Source of the DNA: Oscarella lobularis
Taxonomy: Eukaryota > Porifera > Homoscleromorpha > Homosclerophorida > Oscarellidae
Assembly (NCBI RefSeq): GCF_947507565.1
Contig: NC_089184.1
Span: 2,232,001-2,296,000 of the forward strand
Direction of reading: 5' to 3'
DNA: 64,000 nt
The notes under the pieces were generated by a model that was not told the DNA's origin, made no database searches, and saw only the letters and a list, made by a program, of their open reading frames with translations. The first letter of the stretch is position 1. Each line of letters starts with the position of its first letter. This document shows positions 1 through 11,429 of the stretch, piece by piece. A program made the translations under genes and the position numbers.

Positions 1-744
1 GCATATATTATATTGAGAGTTTGGTCAAGCCGTTCGCCAGTGTACCACGTATTAATATAACATTGGTATTTACCCGGATGATTCGCGTCTATTCGCATAT
101 CAACGCGTCTATTACGCGCCCTAACTCCAATTTCATTCATGTATTACGATAGGGTAACAATGTGCTGCATAAAAGAGGCACATTTTCGTAAAAAAGAAAG
201 AAAACGACAAAGAAAAATTGTGGATCGGTTAAATCAACGTGTGTGAACGGAGATTGCAGTAACCGTACTGTACCTAGTATGGTACAGTGCACCCACGCAT
301 AAAACGACCGTCTTTAGAGCGCGCTATACTAACATTACAGGGCATGCTCGATCCATAAATTGACGTCAGCCTAAAGGTATGAACGTGACCATGCTGTGTG
401 AGTACAATTACTTGGAAATTCTTGGTAGCCTGCTGCAGGAAACAGAAATCCATTTACTGTACTTATGATCTCAAAAAATCGTCATGTCTGAAAGAGCAAT
501 TGCTGGTGAAAGTGACCATGGATCGATAGCAGAGGAGATGTCCTACTATCCTCCCATTCTACTAGTAATCCATATAGTATACTTTCCAGATGTGACGAAT
601 GGTCGTGAAATTTGATTTTTGCTTGTCTCTTGCGCTAAAGACAGCCCAAATTTAAAACGGTTTTGTTTTTGTTGTTAAGTTAATAAATAAATACATTCAT
701 TTATCTCATCAGGTCACATTGAATTGCAAACAATTACTGTTGGT
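1..744. other. No gene recognised at left edge
   Basis: The first ~740 bases are AT-rich with no open frame that resembles a protein family I know. No repeat of note was seen. Confidence 0.5.
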
Positions 745-1400
745 TCAACAACCTACAGTGAATGCTACACCCTCGAACCGGGCAATGAAGTCAGCAGAAG
801 CGACGTCATTCAACGTAGCGAAGTGAACGTCAGAATAAAAGTCTACAAATCGAATTTCGGCTGCCCATCGGATCCAACCATCGACTGTTCGACTCCTTGC
901 CACTTTGTTGATCTCGATTTTGGCTGATTTTCGCCTGATGGCTTTGGCATTGAGGGCGTCAGCAGCAAACCGTTTGTGGCACAGACTGTTATCAAGAATA
1001 ATCATTTTTGCCCAGGCTACTTCATGTCAAAATCTCCATTGCCTCTGCATTCCAGTATCCACCACGGTTGCACCCTACGTCCAATGTTTCTCTTGTGCGG
1101 TGGACCCCAGACAGGTCACTGTGGCAGAGATAGCTTCAATAATGAAGTCACTGATCATGATTGGCGACCCCTGGCTCAAGGGCTTCAGGGGTTGGAAGGA
1201 TCCATAAGTCCAGCACGTTCTTTGATCTTCATTGAAGTGGTAAATCGAGTCGGCGTTGTGCACACGCACGTTGTCTTAATCGTCGTACGAGGCAAAGGCA
1301 GATTGGTACTTCTCTCTGTACATGACGACATCGTCTCTCTCGTGGGCGCCCGCCTATGTACAATCCCTTCTTGTAGATGTGACACGAAAACCCAGACTGT
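745..1400 (-). pseudogene. Degenerate Tc1/IS630-like DDE transposase fragment (copy 1)
   Basis: Broken minus-strand frames line up with the better transposase copy at 4.1-5.6 kb. Around 1075-1269 the peptide keeps an asparagine-rich stretch, then GSPIMISDFI, which parallels GSGVMISDFI in the other copy. Downstream, around 880-1005, a peptide reading IILDNSLCHKRF followed by DALNAKAI occupies the place of the second catalytic aspartate region (FDHSSNH in copy 2). The first catalytic motif region and the C-terminal glutamate region are missing or unrecognisable. Several frame changes show it is dead. Family assignment rests on the other copy. Confidence 0.6.
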
Positions 1401-1952
1401 CTAACCACCTATGGGCCGTGCACCGGCTAATGGAATTCTCCGAATTGGCAAGCTGCGGAATAATTGACCGGTTTATATATTTGACGATATCGTCTATCGT
1501 GAAATTTGGCGTCCCTCGAATGCAGCTGTTTTCGCGGATATGAGAACGAAGCTCCTACTGAAAATCGTCGCGAAATTCTAGCAGCCAAGGGCCCCCCTGT
1601 TCTCTTGAACAGACGCTTCGTCGCCGTCATCGAAAATGTCGTCTACCCCAGGGAAGGTCTTTGAATGGCGAGACAGACAGGTAGACGAAAACTAATGAAA
1701 TCGTCAGAATTTCTTTGCAAGGTTTTGATCATGCTTCATCGTCATAACCATGATCATTATGATTATTATTATTGCCATTTTTATTCTTCATTAGTAGGAC
1801 ATTAATGATAAATCCTAAAGTCTGACAATAAAGTCTGAATTTGAATTAAAGACAATAAACTCTGAATTAAAGAATTTCGACGAATGAACGCTAATCAAAG
1901 TAACAGATGTCTTAGACGATTGACGAAGAAAGAAGAGCAAGTTAGCTTTCAT

Positions 1953-2605
1953 TCAGATTTGCCCAAACATGTCGTAGCTTTTGAAGCCAAGGGCCAAATT
2001 TCGGAAGAAAGCAGCTTCGTTTTCAACCTGCGTTGTTGGCAGCGTTAGAGTGAGAGCGCAAGTGAAACTCGTTGGCATCACTCCTGAATGACTAAACAGC
2101 AACGTCATTCGACGACCAAATCCCAAAGGCAGGGGTCGCGAGGTTCCTGTGCAGAAAACAAACACATGTGCATGAGAACACAAATCTAAAAACCTTATTT
2201 CGTCTTTCCTGTTAAGAAAAACTAATGTATCTTCACATTCTTGAAGAAAATCTTCGAAGAGAATAAATGCATCTCTCTTTTTTCCACATCCTTTCGTCAA
2301 CTTCTTTGTCGGTGTATACAATTTCCCCTTGCCGGAATAGATTCAAGAGCGAATCTGCATTCAAATGAGATTGAGGAAAAGACGAATTTAACTAAATGCC
2401 TTCTGTGACTTTCGTTTCGCACCACATGAAGAATGGCTTCATTGCCTGTGCATTGTCTTGTATCGTTTCCAAAACATCCAGAGTTCTTAATCCTTCCCGA
2501 AACTGATCCATCGCGCCTTTCAATTTTGCAAGGCTGAAGTGGAATGTGAGCGTTTGTACAGTGCGGGCCACCATAAGCTTTCCAAACTTTTCCGGCCTTT
2601 AGCAA
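1953..2605 (-). pseudogene. HECT-type E3 ligase C-terminal fragment (G2E3-like), copy 1
   Basis: Two minus-strand exon-like blocks form the C-terminal part of a HECT domain, the ubiquitin ligase catalytic lobe. The 5' block (about 2574-2395) contains AMDQFREGLRTLDVLE. The 3' block (about 2340-1953) contains FVFCTGTSRPLPLGF, then MPTSFTCALTLTLPT, the place where HECT enzymes carry the catalytic Cys in a T-C dipeptide. A short intron ending near 2350 probably separates them, but the splice phase could not be made consistent. The N-terminal part of the ligase is absent. The same region recurs at 17.4-18.2 kb, so this is a repeated, probably mobile-element-associated family rather than a single host ligase. 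Confidence 0.65.
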
Positions 2606-2828
2606 TATTGTTTTTGGTTGTTGTGGCTGTTTAGTGCTTCCCAGTTATCTTTTAGCGTCATTACATCTATTAGAAGTGATGGCATTCGATTTACTAACAA
2701 TCTTAAACCTTTGTTCCCCGTTGGACACGATTGGCTAGATTTTGTCACGTGATTGCGTGTGATTGGCTCCCTACACTAATTGCGTTTGGTTACCGTTAGA
2801 ACATCCTTGTCTTCGATCTCATTCATCC

Positions 2829-3176
2829 ATGGCCTCCTGTCGCTGGAGAAAGCGTTCTGCAGTGAAAGAGGAGCTAGCGAAAGCACGCAAATGCCGCCGT
2901 ATTGAGAATCCTGAGTCGGGCTCCTCCACAGGAGCAAATACGAAACAAGCGCAATTGTTACCTGAGGAGTGATCGGAAGCATTGGAAGAACTGTCTGATG
3001 ACTGTGACCATTTTAGCGAATCCGACTCAACAGACGAAGAGTACGTTCCTGTCCTTGACGAAGAAGACGTCTACGCAATTACGCGAGATTGGATCGCATC
3101 TTTATTATTACCTGAAAGTGGTGTACCAGTGAATAAAATAGAAACTAGTTTTGCAGCTAATACTAAAACTAGCTAA
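2829..3176 (+). pseudogene. Small basic/acidic ORF interrupted by one in-frame TGA
   Basis: From ATG at 2829 a basic N-terminus (MASCRWRKRSAVKEEL...) runs 47 residues to a TGA at 2970-2972. The same frame continues for 67 codons with a very acidic segment (about SDDCDHFSESDSTDEEYVP) to a TAG at 3174. Continuity of frame, and the basic-then-acidic layout typical of transposase N-termini, suggest one former exon with a single nonsense change. I do not recognise the family. It ends directly against the tandem repeat starting at ~3179, which may have truncated it. Confidence 0.4.
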
Positions 3177-3178
3177 CT

Positions 3179-4125
3179 ACCCGGCTTCGCCCGGGTGTAG
3201 CGCAGGAGATTCTAAGGTTTTCCATGTGCCCTGTGACAGACACGTGGAAAAGACTAACTTCCGGTGTTACTTCCGACAATTACTACTCTTAAGTCTTCGC
3301 TCCTGGCCCTTAAATCGTATTTGTGTACCGGTGAAGTCCATTATCAAGACGTTTGTTTGCTGTGACAGCGACTATCGGTTGGTTGACTACCTCTAAATTC
3401 TGGCAGCATTTATCATTTTTTCTATCGATGAACACAATAGATTGGTGTTTACGAACTGTACTTTGGCGTACCCGCTCACACTATCTAGATATCTAATCGA
3501 TGCAAAGGATAAATCAGGAAGAAACAATAAGAAATGCAGCGTAAGGCGTTACTTGTTTGCGACTCTCATGAAAAAGCCGCCTAAAACACTTGCTAGGGGT
3601 AACCTATGGGTTCGCCCGGGTTGTGTGCAGGAGATTCTAAGGTATTCCACGGGCCCTGTGACAGTCTCGTGGAAAGGACTAACTTCCAGTGTTACTTCCG
3701 ACAGTTACTACTGCTCTATTACGTCTTCGCTCCTGGCCCTCAAATCGTATTTGTGTACCCGGTCTCGCTGCGCCTCGGGAAGCAACACAAGCTCCCGCTA
3801 AGGTTTACGGTGAAGTCCATTGTATTGACGTTTGTTTGCTGTGACAGCGACTATCCTTTTGTTGACTACCTATTAAATCTTGCAATATTTATCGTTTTTT
3901 CTCTCGATGAACACAATAGATTGGTATTTACGAACTGTATTTTGGCGTACCCGCTCACGCTATCTAATCGATGCAAAGGCTAAATCAGGAAGAAACAATA
4001 AGAAATGCAGCGTAAGGCGTTACTGGTTTCCGACTCTCATGAAAAAGCCGCCTAAAACACTTGCTAGGCAACGGGTAACCTATGGGTTCTCCCGGGTTGT
4101 GTGCAGGAGATTCTAAGGTTAAGCT
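3179..4125 (+). repeat. Tandem duplication of a ~420-480 bp segment with CCCGGG-rich borders
   Basis: Three border copies at about 3183, 3602 and 4080 read as a gcccggg(t) core followed by gtgtagcgcaggagattcta or a close variant. The first two are followed by near-identical segments including atgaacacaatagattggt and aagccgcctaaaacacttgc. Unit 2 has ~45 extra bases near 3765-3810. The third unit is cut after ~45 bases, where the DDE transposase frame begins. At 3180 the border can fold as a short hairpin (acccggcttcgcccgggt). Probably a short non-autonomous element; class unknown. Confidence 0.7.
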
Positions 4126-5627
4126 CCGATCGACCGCGGCATGTTCGTCGGATGGTCTCAACGCTCCTCCATGAATTTACTCGATCGTCGACAAAGATAG
4201 GTGTCGTTGCTGCTGCCGATGTCGCCGGCAGTGTTATCGGTTCAAGCGGCAAGTCTATAAGAAACTGGCTCGGCGAATTGAAATCAAACGACGGGAACTT
4301 TCTTGAGTATGGCGCGGGAAATATCGGACGATCAGTGTGATGCAAGACGAAGACCTCAAAAGAGAGGCTACGCAATGGGTTAGAGCCAACGCAAGTGTAA
4401 AAGGAAAAGCAAACCTGACCATCAAGGACTTTCATCGTTACCTAAACAACGATCTTCCAAAAGTGCAGATTCCTGATTTCCCAAGAAAGTCTCTCCTACT
4501 TTCTTGGAAAATCAGGAATCTGGAAAGACAACAGCTAAGAGTTTTCTGCATGAGCTGGGTTTTGAGCGTCGCGACACTTCTAGATAATCAGTGTATATAG
4601 GTCATGAAAGAGAAGACGTCAAAGCTTACCGATCGGTGTATGTCGCAAAACTTCAGTCTCGAGAGGGACCACACCGTTCCGCCTTTGCCAAGTGATGCTG
4701 TCGTCGATGCTCCTCAGCCCAGGTTCATTGAACGTCCTGATGCAGAGAAGCATCTAGTAACATTTTACCATGACGAAACCACGTTTCAATCAAACCAACA
4801 TCAGAAATGGGCGTTGGGACAGCACGACCAGTTCTTTTTGAGGAAAAAAGGAAGAGGCTCAGGCGTCATGATATCTGACTTCATAGAGGAACGAGACGGG
4901 TTTTTGCGGATTCCGGAAAAGTCAGCTGCCAGAAAATTCGAATTTGGCGAAAACCGCGATGGCTTCTGGACTAGTGACAAGTTTACGTGCGTAATGCCGT
5001 GGAAATAGCCGAGACAAAATATCCCTCAGACCAATTCACATTACTATGGATATTCGACCATAGCTCCAACCACGCCAGCAAAGGAAAAGACGCACTCATT
5101 GCCAGCAGATTGAATGTTGGTAGTGGACGAAAACAGCCGGCTATGCAAGACACCGTGTTCAACGACAAGCCTTTTAAAATTTTCCTGCCAAATGGTGAAC
5201 CAAAAGGACTGAAAATGGTTCTTGAAGAAAGAGGTGTCGACTGCAAAGGATTGCTCAGGAAGGACATGATTTCCATATTAGAAAAGCACAGCGATTTTGC
5301 CAATGAGAAGTCAATGATTGAAAAGCTCCTGGAATCTCGTGGCCATACCTGCCTGTTTCTCCCTAAATTCCATTGCGAATTGAATCCTATAGAGAGGGTG
5401 TGGTGTCACGCAAAGAGGATAAAAAGGGACAAATGCTAATATAACATTGTCGCATTGAGAAAAACATTGACGTCGCTTTTGAGACAGTTACCGTGGATAT
5501 GATTCGTAAGTATTTCCGAAAATGCAGCGAAATTGTTGAAGCATACGCCAGCGGCCATGACGGGACTTCAGTTGATAACGCTGCAAAAATGTATAAGTCA
5601 GATAGACGCGTCGTAGGCACCGTTTGA
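4101..5627 (+). pseudogene. Tc1/mariner-IS630-like DDE (DDE_3-type) transposase, frameshifted (copy 2)
   Basis: The coding potential runs through several frames. An N-terminal helix-turn-helix-like stretch (SVIGSSGKSIRNWLGEL, ~4225-4285) is followed by ANASVKGKANLT. The catalytic core shows FYHDETTF (first Asp), WIFDHSSNHA (second Asp) and FLPKFHCELNPIERVW (Glu), the spacing of a DDE transposase. A C-terminal tail reading MIRKYFRKCSEIVEAYASG reaches a TGA at 5625-5627. Frame changes near 4335, 4500-4600, 4990 and 5440 make it a relic. Its 3' end lies 107 bp from the convergent HIRAN ORF, so the pair may be one element. Similar proteins occur in fungi and Hydra (from memory). Confidence 0.75.
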
Positions 5628-5733
5628 CAAAGAAAGTCTTTATTAATTAAAATAAAGCAGCAAGATCGGTTCCAGCAATAAATAATGATCGCTCGTGTCT
5701 CTTTATTGCCAGACAGTGACTTCGTCCTCCTTT

Positions 5734-6434
5734 TCACTCCTTTTCATTCTTTTGCTTGACGACATCTTTTCTCAATTCTTCATTTATAGATGAAACGTTC
5801 TCGAACTTGGTCGCATGAAATTCATAAGTGTCTTGTTTACGTCGGTTCCTATCACGCTGAAGAATTTCTGAGCTGATGATTTGCTGGCCGTCTTCGTTTA
5901 GATCGTCTTCATCACTTACGAAGATTGACTTCAGGCTCTCTTTTTGAGTATCATCTTGACTTCTTGATGACATTGGCATTACTATCGATTCTCCTCCAAA
6001 ACAGCTCAAAGAGGCGTCGTGGATGTGCGATGACTGGTGGGAATCAATCCAAACGAAGCAGTCTGCCTTTTCTAAAGATTTGATTGTTTTCTGGAACTCT
6101 TCTTCGCTTACTTGAACACATTCACAGCAAAGCTTCACATCCCACACTCGATATCGCCATTGAGACCAACTTCCACTTGGATGAGATGAGTAGGGATTGC
6201 CTTGTATCGACTACGTACATGTGTAGTGCTAAAATGCAACGTAATTTTTTTCGATTTGTCGTTTACGCACCCTTTCAGCACGACACACTTCTTATCGATC
6301 AAAGGAGCGAGAATACTTGCGACGTTTCGTTCGATGTAGCCAACGCAGCCGCCTTGGAACACTGCGCGAATGGCGTTGGCGTCATTCTTATTTTCTTTCT
6401 CGCGCTCGAAGACAATTAATGATCCATCGCACAG
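5734..6434 (-). pseudogene. HIRAN-domain protein, frameshifted (HIRAN copy 1)
   Basis: Reading the minus strand from ~6434, LCDGSLIVFEREKENKNDAN leads into AIRAVFQGGCVGYIERNVAS and ILAPLID. This is the core of a HIRAN domain, the module by which HLTF-type fork remodellers bind DNA ends. A frame change near 6140 leads into a 137-residue, Ser/Glu/Asp-rich tail ending at 5734. No helicase or RING motif follows, so this is a HIRAN-only protein. It is convergent with the DDE transposase at 4.1-5.6 kb. It resembles the HIRAN in pogo element B more than that in pogo element A. Confidence 0.7.
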
Positions 6435-9400
6435 CCGCTCTCAATTAGAATGTATTCTGGTTCCATGGATCTTGCATATGACGAAGAAAACAGCAGAGAA
6501 TTGCTTCGAAGCCATAATGCCAAGCGCGTGCGCTATGGTGTACGTGTCGGGCGTATTGCACGTGACTGTGCTAATTGGAAAACATTTGAAATTTGGCAAA
6601 GTATAACATACACATTATTCTACTGGCTAAAAACTTCGGATAATTGTAAACAGGGACTCCAAAGAAGTTTTCTCTTACGATTTCAAGAGACATTTCATGT
6701 AGGACACCTTATTTTTTCCGCATAAAATTTGAGAAATATCGATTAACTGCGTAGTAAATGTCATTCGGCAGAATGACGCACGGAACTACAAAAAATTTTA
6801 ATTGCAACTGACAAACATTCGCAAATCTGTAGGCGGTTTTCTACATTGAGCCGTTCTGAAGAAAAACTCTTAAATGAGGGAAAGAAAGCATTGGACTAAC
6901 AGAATACATGTTGTCAAACGTAAACAACAGTAACTGGAGAACATCAGCTTAATGCTAAGTGCTACGCTTCCCCAAATTCAAACTTTCCGCCAAGAAGACA
7001 ATTACGATCACGTGGAACTTTATGGTAGCCCGCACTGTACTAGTTCTGGTTTCCATGCCTTCTTTGCAGCTGCAAGTGGCCTTTCTTTCCAAATTCATCG
7101 AAGAAAGTCTCGTACGTGGAATCGGACCCAACAGCAACAAGTTCGTCATCATTTTTTGCAGCCACAATCTGGAAAGGGCCATTGTCAATGTCAAATGCTA
7201 CTAAGTTGTAAAGTCGATAGGCCTATTCTAATGGCGGTAGTCCATTACGATCGCGATCCTTAAGCGCGGTCTTAGAGCCACTTTAGTTTGGGCGTAGACG
7301 AGTCATTGACGTTACAATAGGAACGATAGTGGGTGTTTCTGGTGCTTCCAGTACATTGTCGGTAGCCTCTACAGCACGATTTTTCTCAACAAGGAGGTAT
7401 GGCCTGTGTCATTTCTAGTTCAGATCGCTTTGAATAAGCGATATTGGACCCCGTTTTAGGCAACCAGTGCTTTTCGCTGCATCGAGTTTTGGCCGCTATT
7501 TCGGTAGCCGCCGAAATCATGTCTGCACCGACATTCGCCTCTCTAGAACCGTTTGAAACTGTTTCAATTACACAGTAAACCAGCGTTTGTTTAAACCAAG
7601 TTAGAAGACGAAGCGGTTTCCCCGAAAATGAAACTGTCACTTATTGCCCCAAAATGGAGCTAGACGTCGAAGCTATAGCTTCTTTGAATCAGTATCTACC
7701 GTAAATCGGTAAGGTCTATTATGGCTAGTAAGCGAATTCGACGTCTAGAAGCTGTCAAGGAATTACTGAATGCAGCCTTCCGTTCCTATTGTGACGCCAT
7801 GCCTCACTCCACCCAGTAAACGTTAGAGTGTCGCAGAGTCGCGAAACTTTGGGTCTCGAAATTATTACTGACACTAACACTAACGAATCGTACGTATTCA
7901 CGTACACCCAAAGCAGCAGCCATTGGGATAATTTTTGCCACTTCACTTCTCCTATAAGTCTTACAACTTTACATGTTGGGGTTTACGCTTTCGCAGTTGT
8001 TTCTTTATCAGGAGACTTGCAGGTAAATGCATTTTACCTGTACAAGCATTCAGGGTTTTCGGGCATGCTTTGCCTTGGTGACTTGACCAGGAAACGGGCA
8101 AAAACGACCAAAATGACCGTTTTTGAAATCGTAACAGTAGCGATCAAATGTTTTATTGTTTTTGACGCTGGCCGGCGAAAAAATTTTGGTCGGGGCCTCC
8201 TTTTCTAAAATGACGTAGGGCTATAAAGGAAACACGTTACGTCACCGATAATTAGGAATTTTTCTCCAAAACTAGAAGAACGTCGAATTTTGTTACAATT
8301 ATACAGTTATTTAGGCCAAAGCCTCTTATTACGTCTATTGTTACACTGCTTGGAGGAGTTGGAGGGAGGCCGGTCTGGTAGGAGCAGAGATAGTATAGGA
8401 AAACCGGGATGGTCCCTGGTGAGGTCCTAAGCGGGTGAGAAGGCACCCAACATAATCAAAACAAGTTTCCTGTTCAAATGTGCCCTTAGTAGACAAAAAA
8501 CAAAACAAATGAAAAGTCAAATCTTCAACATAATCAAAGCCAGTTTTCTGTTCTAATGTAAGTTACAAAAAATAAATGCAAAAGTCAAAGCTTTTATGAA
8601 AAATCTTCACAAGACAGAGGCTTTTTTCTCTTTCGATGTATGCGGGAAATGTCCTTCTCTTTTTTCCATCCAGCGGTTTCTTCCGGTGTCGAACTGCGCG
8701 GGTTAGATCTTTCTCAATTTCCTTTTGATCCGGCCCACAGTCTTCTTCACAACCGAAAACAGCGCCTGGAACAATAAAAGCCCTTTCGATTTGCGCTATT
8801 TATGACCAGGCAATTTTGAAAAGGAAAATGATGCTGACTTCGTGCTTTCAATATCCAACACAGCAACAAATTTAGAGCCATGCTCAACAAATTTTTCGTT
8901 TTTCTCTTTGGCACTCCGCGATGATTGCGACACGGCAATTTCTATAATAGTACAAAGCATTATTACGGGTCTTTTGCAGGGTTCGGCGTTCCATAAATAT
9001 ATCCTCTTCTCCAGGACGTTGTGGCAAAGGCAAACCGAAACCGGCACTCTACTAGAATGTGGTGGAAACTGCGAAAGGTTCTCATCTTCGCCGCAACCGC
9101 CGTCATTTGCGGCAATCTTCTAGTGGTTTGAACGTTTGTCGCGCTTCCGTTAGTGGCGAAACCGGCGCGCGTCATGGTGGGAGGTTCTCTCAAACTTGAT
9201 CGGGCAAAATCTCAAAATGTGTTTCTGTCGGTATACACTGACGTCACAATCGCATTTAGGCTAATCACACACTAGTGCCTTTATGACACGGTCATTGTGA
9301 TATCATACTTTCCACCAAAAGGTGACGTTACAGAGTAGGGGCCCGGATCGTTATCGGACACTGCACTGAGTAAAACAGAGGGGGCTGGGTAGAGATAAAC

Positions 9401-9890
9401 CTTGGAAGGTGGAGATGCGATGGATCGAAGCGAAAAGGGGCCGGGGAGATGACGTAATATGAATGACGTATTAGCATGACGTATTAGAATGAGGTACATA
9501 AGTATAAAGAAATGACGTAACAGTAAGACGTTCATTCATTTATTCTTTCGGATTTGCAATTGCAAAGACAATGAGCGACTTCTCCTCTAGCGATTCCCAA
9601 TTAAAATTAAGTTTTTTTTTGTGAAAGAGAGCTGATGCGCCTGCTTGACAGTGACGGGACAATGGTTGAAGCATCGGTGCGCTCGATTTACTTGGGGTCG
9701 GTTGATGCACATAAGCCTTCAGATTTCGGCAGCAGCGATGTAAAAGATAGTTACCTGGGCCTCTGAGAGGTAAAATAGATGCTACCGTGGTGGAGTTGCC
9801 TTTGTGAGGCCAACATAGTAGATCGCTCACAAAGTAGATCGATGACGTCATTGTGTCTATATATAGTAGCTGCATCATACATATGGCTGA
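6435..9890. other. 3.5 kb without a recognised gene
   Basis: I recognised no protein family here. A 52-codon acidic frame on the minus strand (~7200-7040, DIDNGPFQIVAAKNDDELVA) is open but anonymous. Two diverged copies of a ~65-bp AT-rich segment lie at ~8446-8490 and ~8524-8570 (shared core: aacataatcaaa followed by ttttctgttc or a variant). Other open frames are short and low in information. Confidence 0.4.
9450..9519. promoter_or_regulatory. Cluster of four TGACGTA (CRE-like) heptamers
   Basis: TGACGTA occurs at 9450, 9464, 9477 and 9513. It matches a CREB/ATF half-site plus one base. The first three are 13-14 bp apart, which also fits a decayed tandem repeat. Regulatory function is inference only; the nearest plus-strand gene starts 680 bp downstream. 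Confidence 0.25.
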
Positions 9891-9897
9891 CACTCCC

Positions 9898-9919
9898 ATG
9901 ACACTTCTAGAAGTGTCAT
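9898..9919. repeat. Perfect 22-bp palindrome
   Basis: The sequence starting atgacacttct is its own reverse complement across 22 bases. It lies just upstream of the larger inverted-repeat cluster and may belong to the same element. Confidence 0.6.
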
Positions 9920-9939
9920 TTTTCGTTCAGATACTGCTC

Positions 9940-10083
9940 ACATAGTAGATCTACTATATTAGCTGATCTACTATGTTAGCCGCTACACTGGCTAACATAG
10001 TAGATCAGCTAATATAGTAGATCTACTATATTAGCTGATCTACTATGTTAGCCAGTTTAGCGGCTAACATAGTAGATCAGCAA
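9940..10083. repeat. Nested inverted repeats (alternating forward and reverse 20-21-mers)
   Basis: A 20-21-base unit (agctgatctactatgttagc + c) appears forward at 9961 and 10033 and reverse-complemented at 9990 and 10062. Between them lie copies of the self-complementary tagtagatctacta. The block could form a long cruciform. It sits immediately upstream of the signal-peptide/integrase gene, where subterminal repeats of a DNA transposon would be expected. Element class not proven. Confidence 0.8.
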
Positions 10084-10201
10084 ACAAATTAGACTTTGCA
10101 TGTCGGGAAAAAATACATTACGTAAGTGATACGCAAACGTGCACATTCCTTCCCTGACATGCAACACTTTTCGCACACTCTCCGCCTTCCCATTGTTCAA
10201 C

Positions 10202-11388
10202 ATGGATGCTCCAATGCGTGTTGCGCTTATCTTTGCGTTGTCCCTACTTCTCTTTGCCGACGCCCAGCCTAGAAGAGAGCAGGTAACCCATAAAATCATG
10301 CTTTTCCGTTACCATTTGCTTCCATTTCTAGCGAGACTCACGTCAACCTGCAGATAACTCAGCAAGTTCTCGGTCGCAATTGAGCCAGACAGCGTCCCGT
10401 ACCAGAGGGTTTTCTTGTATTCCTGACGAAATATACGACCGACTTCTTCACTTTGTTGTCACGAACACGTTCCCGGTCTTGTCAAGAAACAGTCGAACGC
10501 TGGCGATGAACAAAACAATTTACAACTATCTCAGACGGCAATGTTTAGAATTCCGGAAGACGTTTTCCCCAGTGGATGATAAAGATGTGGAATGTTTGGT
10601 TTTTGTACAGGAAATCAGAAACATTCAGATAGCTCTCAAGACATCAGACATCGATCGAGTAATATCGTGGTTTTATAATAAAACCCATGGAGAAGGTGCT
10701 CGGAAACTCTTCAAAAGAATTTCTCAACATTATGCTGGAATATCAATTCCCTGGATCCAGCGATGGCTGAATAACAACCCAGATCACTACAAAACGGCGC
10801 TGAAATTTTCTAACAAAGGGACTCTCAGACCAATCGAAAGTTCGACTGTCATGGGCAGAAATCAAATCGACTTAGTCGACTATTCCAAGAAACCTTGCAT
10901 CGGCAGAGACGGTCATACCTATAAGTATGTCCTTTCTGTCCTTGACGTCTTCAGTCGAATGCTTTTCATTCGACCCTTACAAGCCAAAACGGCTGCTTTT
11001 GTAGCTGACCAACTGAAACAGATATATTCTATGATAGGACGGCCGAAAATCATACAATGCGACAACGGCGGGGAATTTCATGGAGCAGTTGATAACTACT
11101 GTCGACGTCATCAGATTAAAGTCATTAGATCCTCTCCGTATCATCCACAGAGTCAAGGAAAAATCGAACGTTCTCATGGCTCATGGAAAAGAAAGCTTGA
11201 GCACGACAGAACCGAACATGAGAAGAACGGTCGAGAATTTTCCTGGGCGGACAAACTAAGCGACTATCAAGATTTGTACAACAGCGCAGCTCATCGCGCC
11301 CTTGGAGGAAAGCTTAGCCCGTTCGAAGTATTCTTTGGCCGAAATATGCCAATCTTTGAAAAAAGAACGGTACGAAATGATGATGACA

Positions 11389-11429
<41 letters not shown>

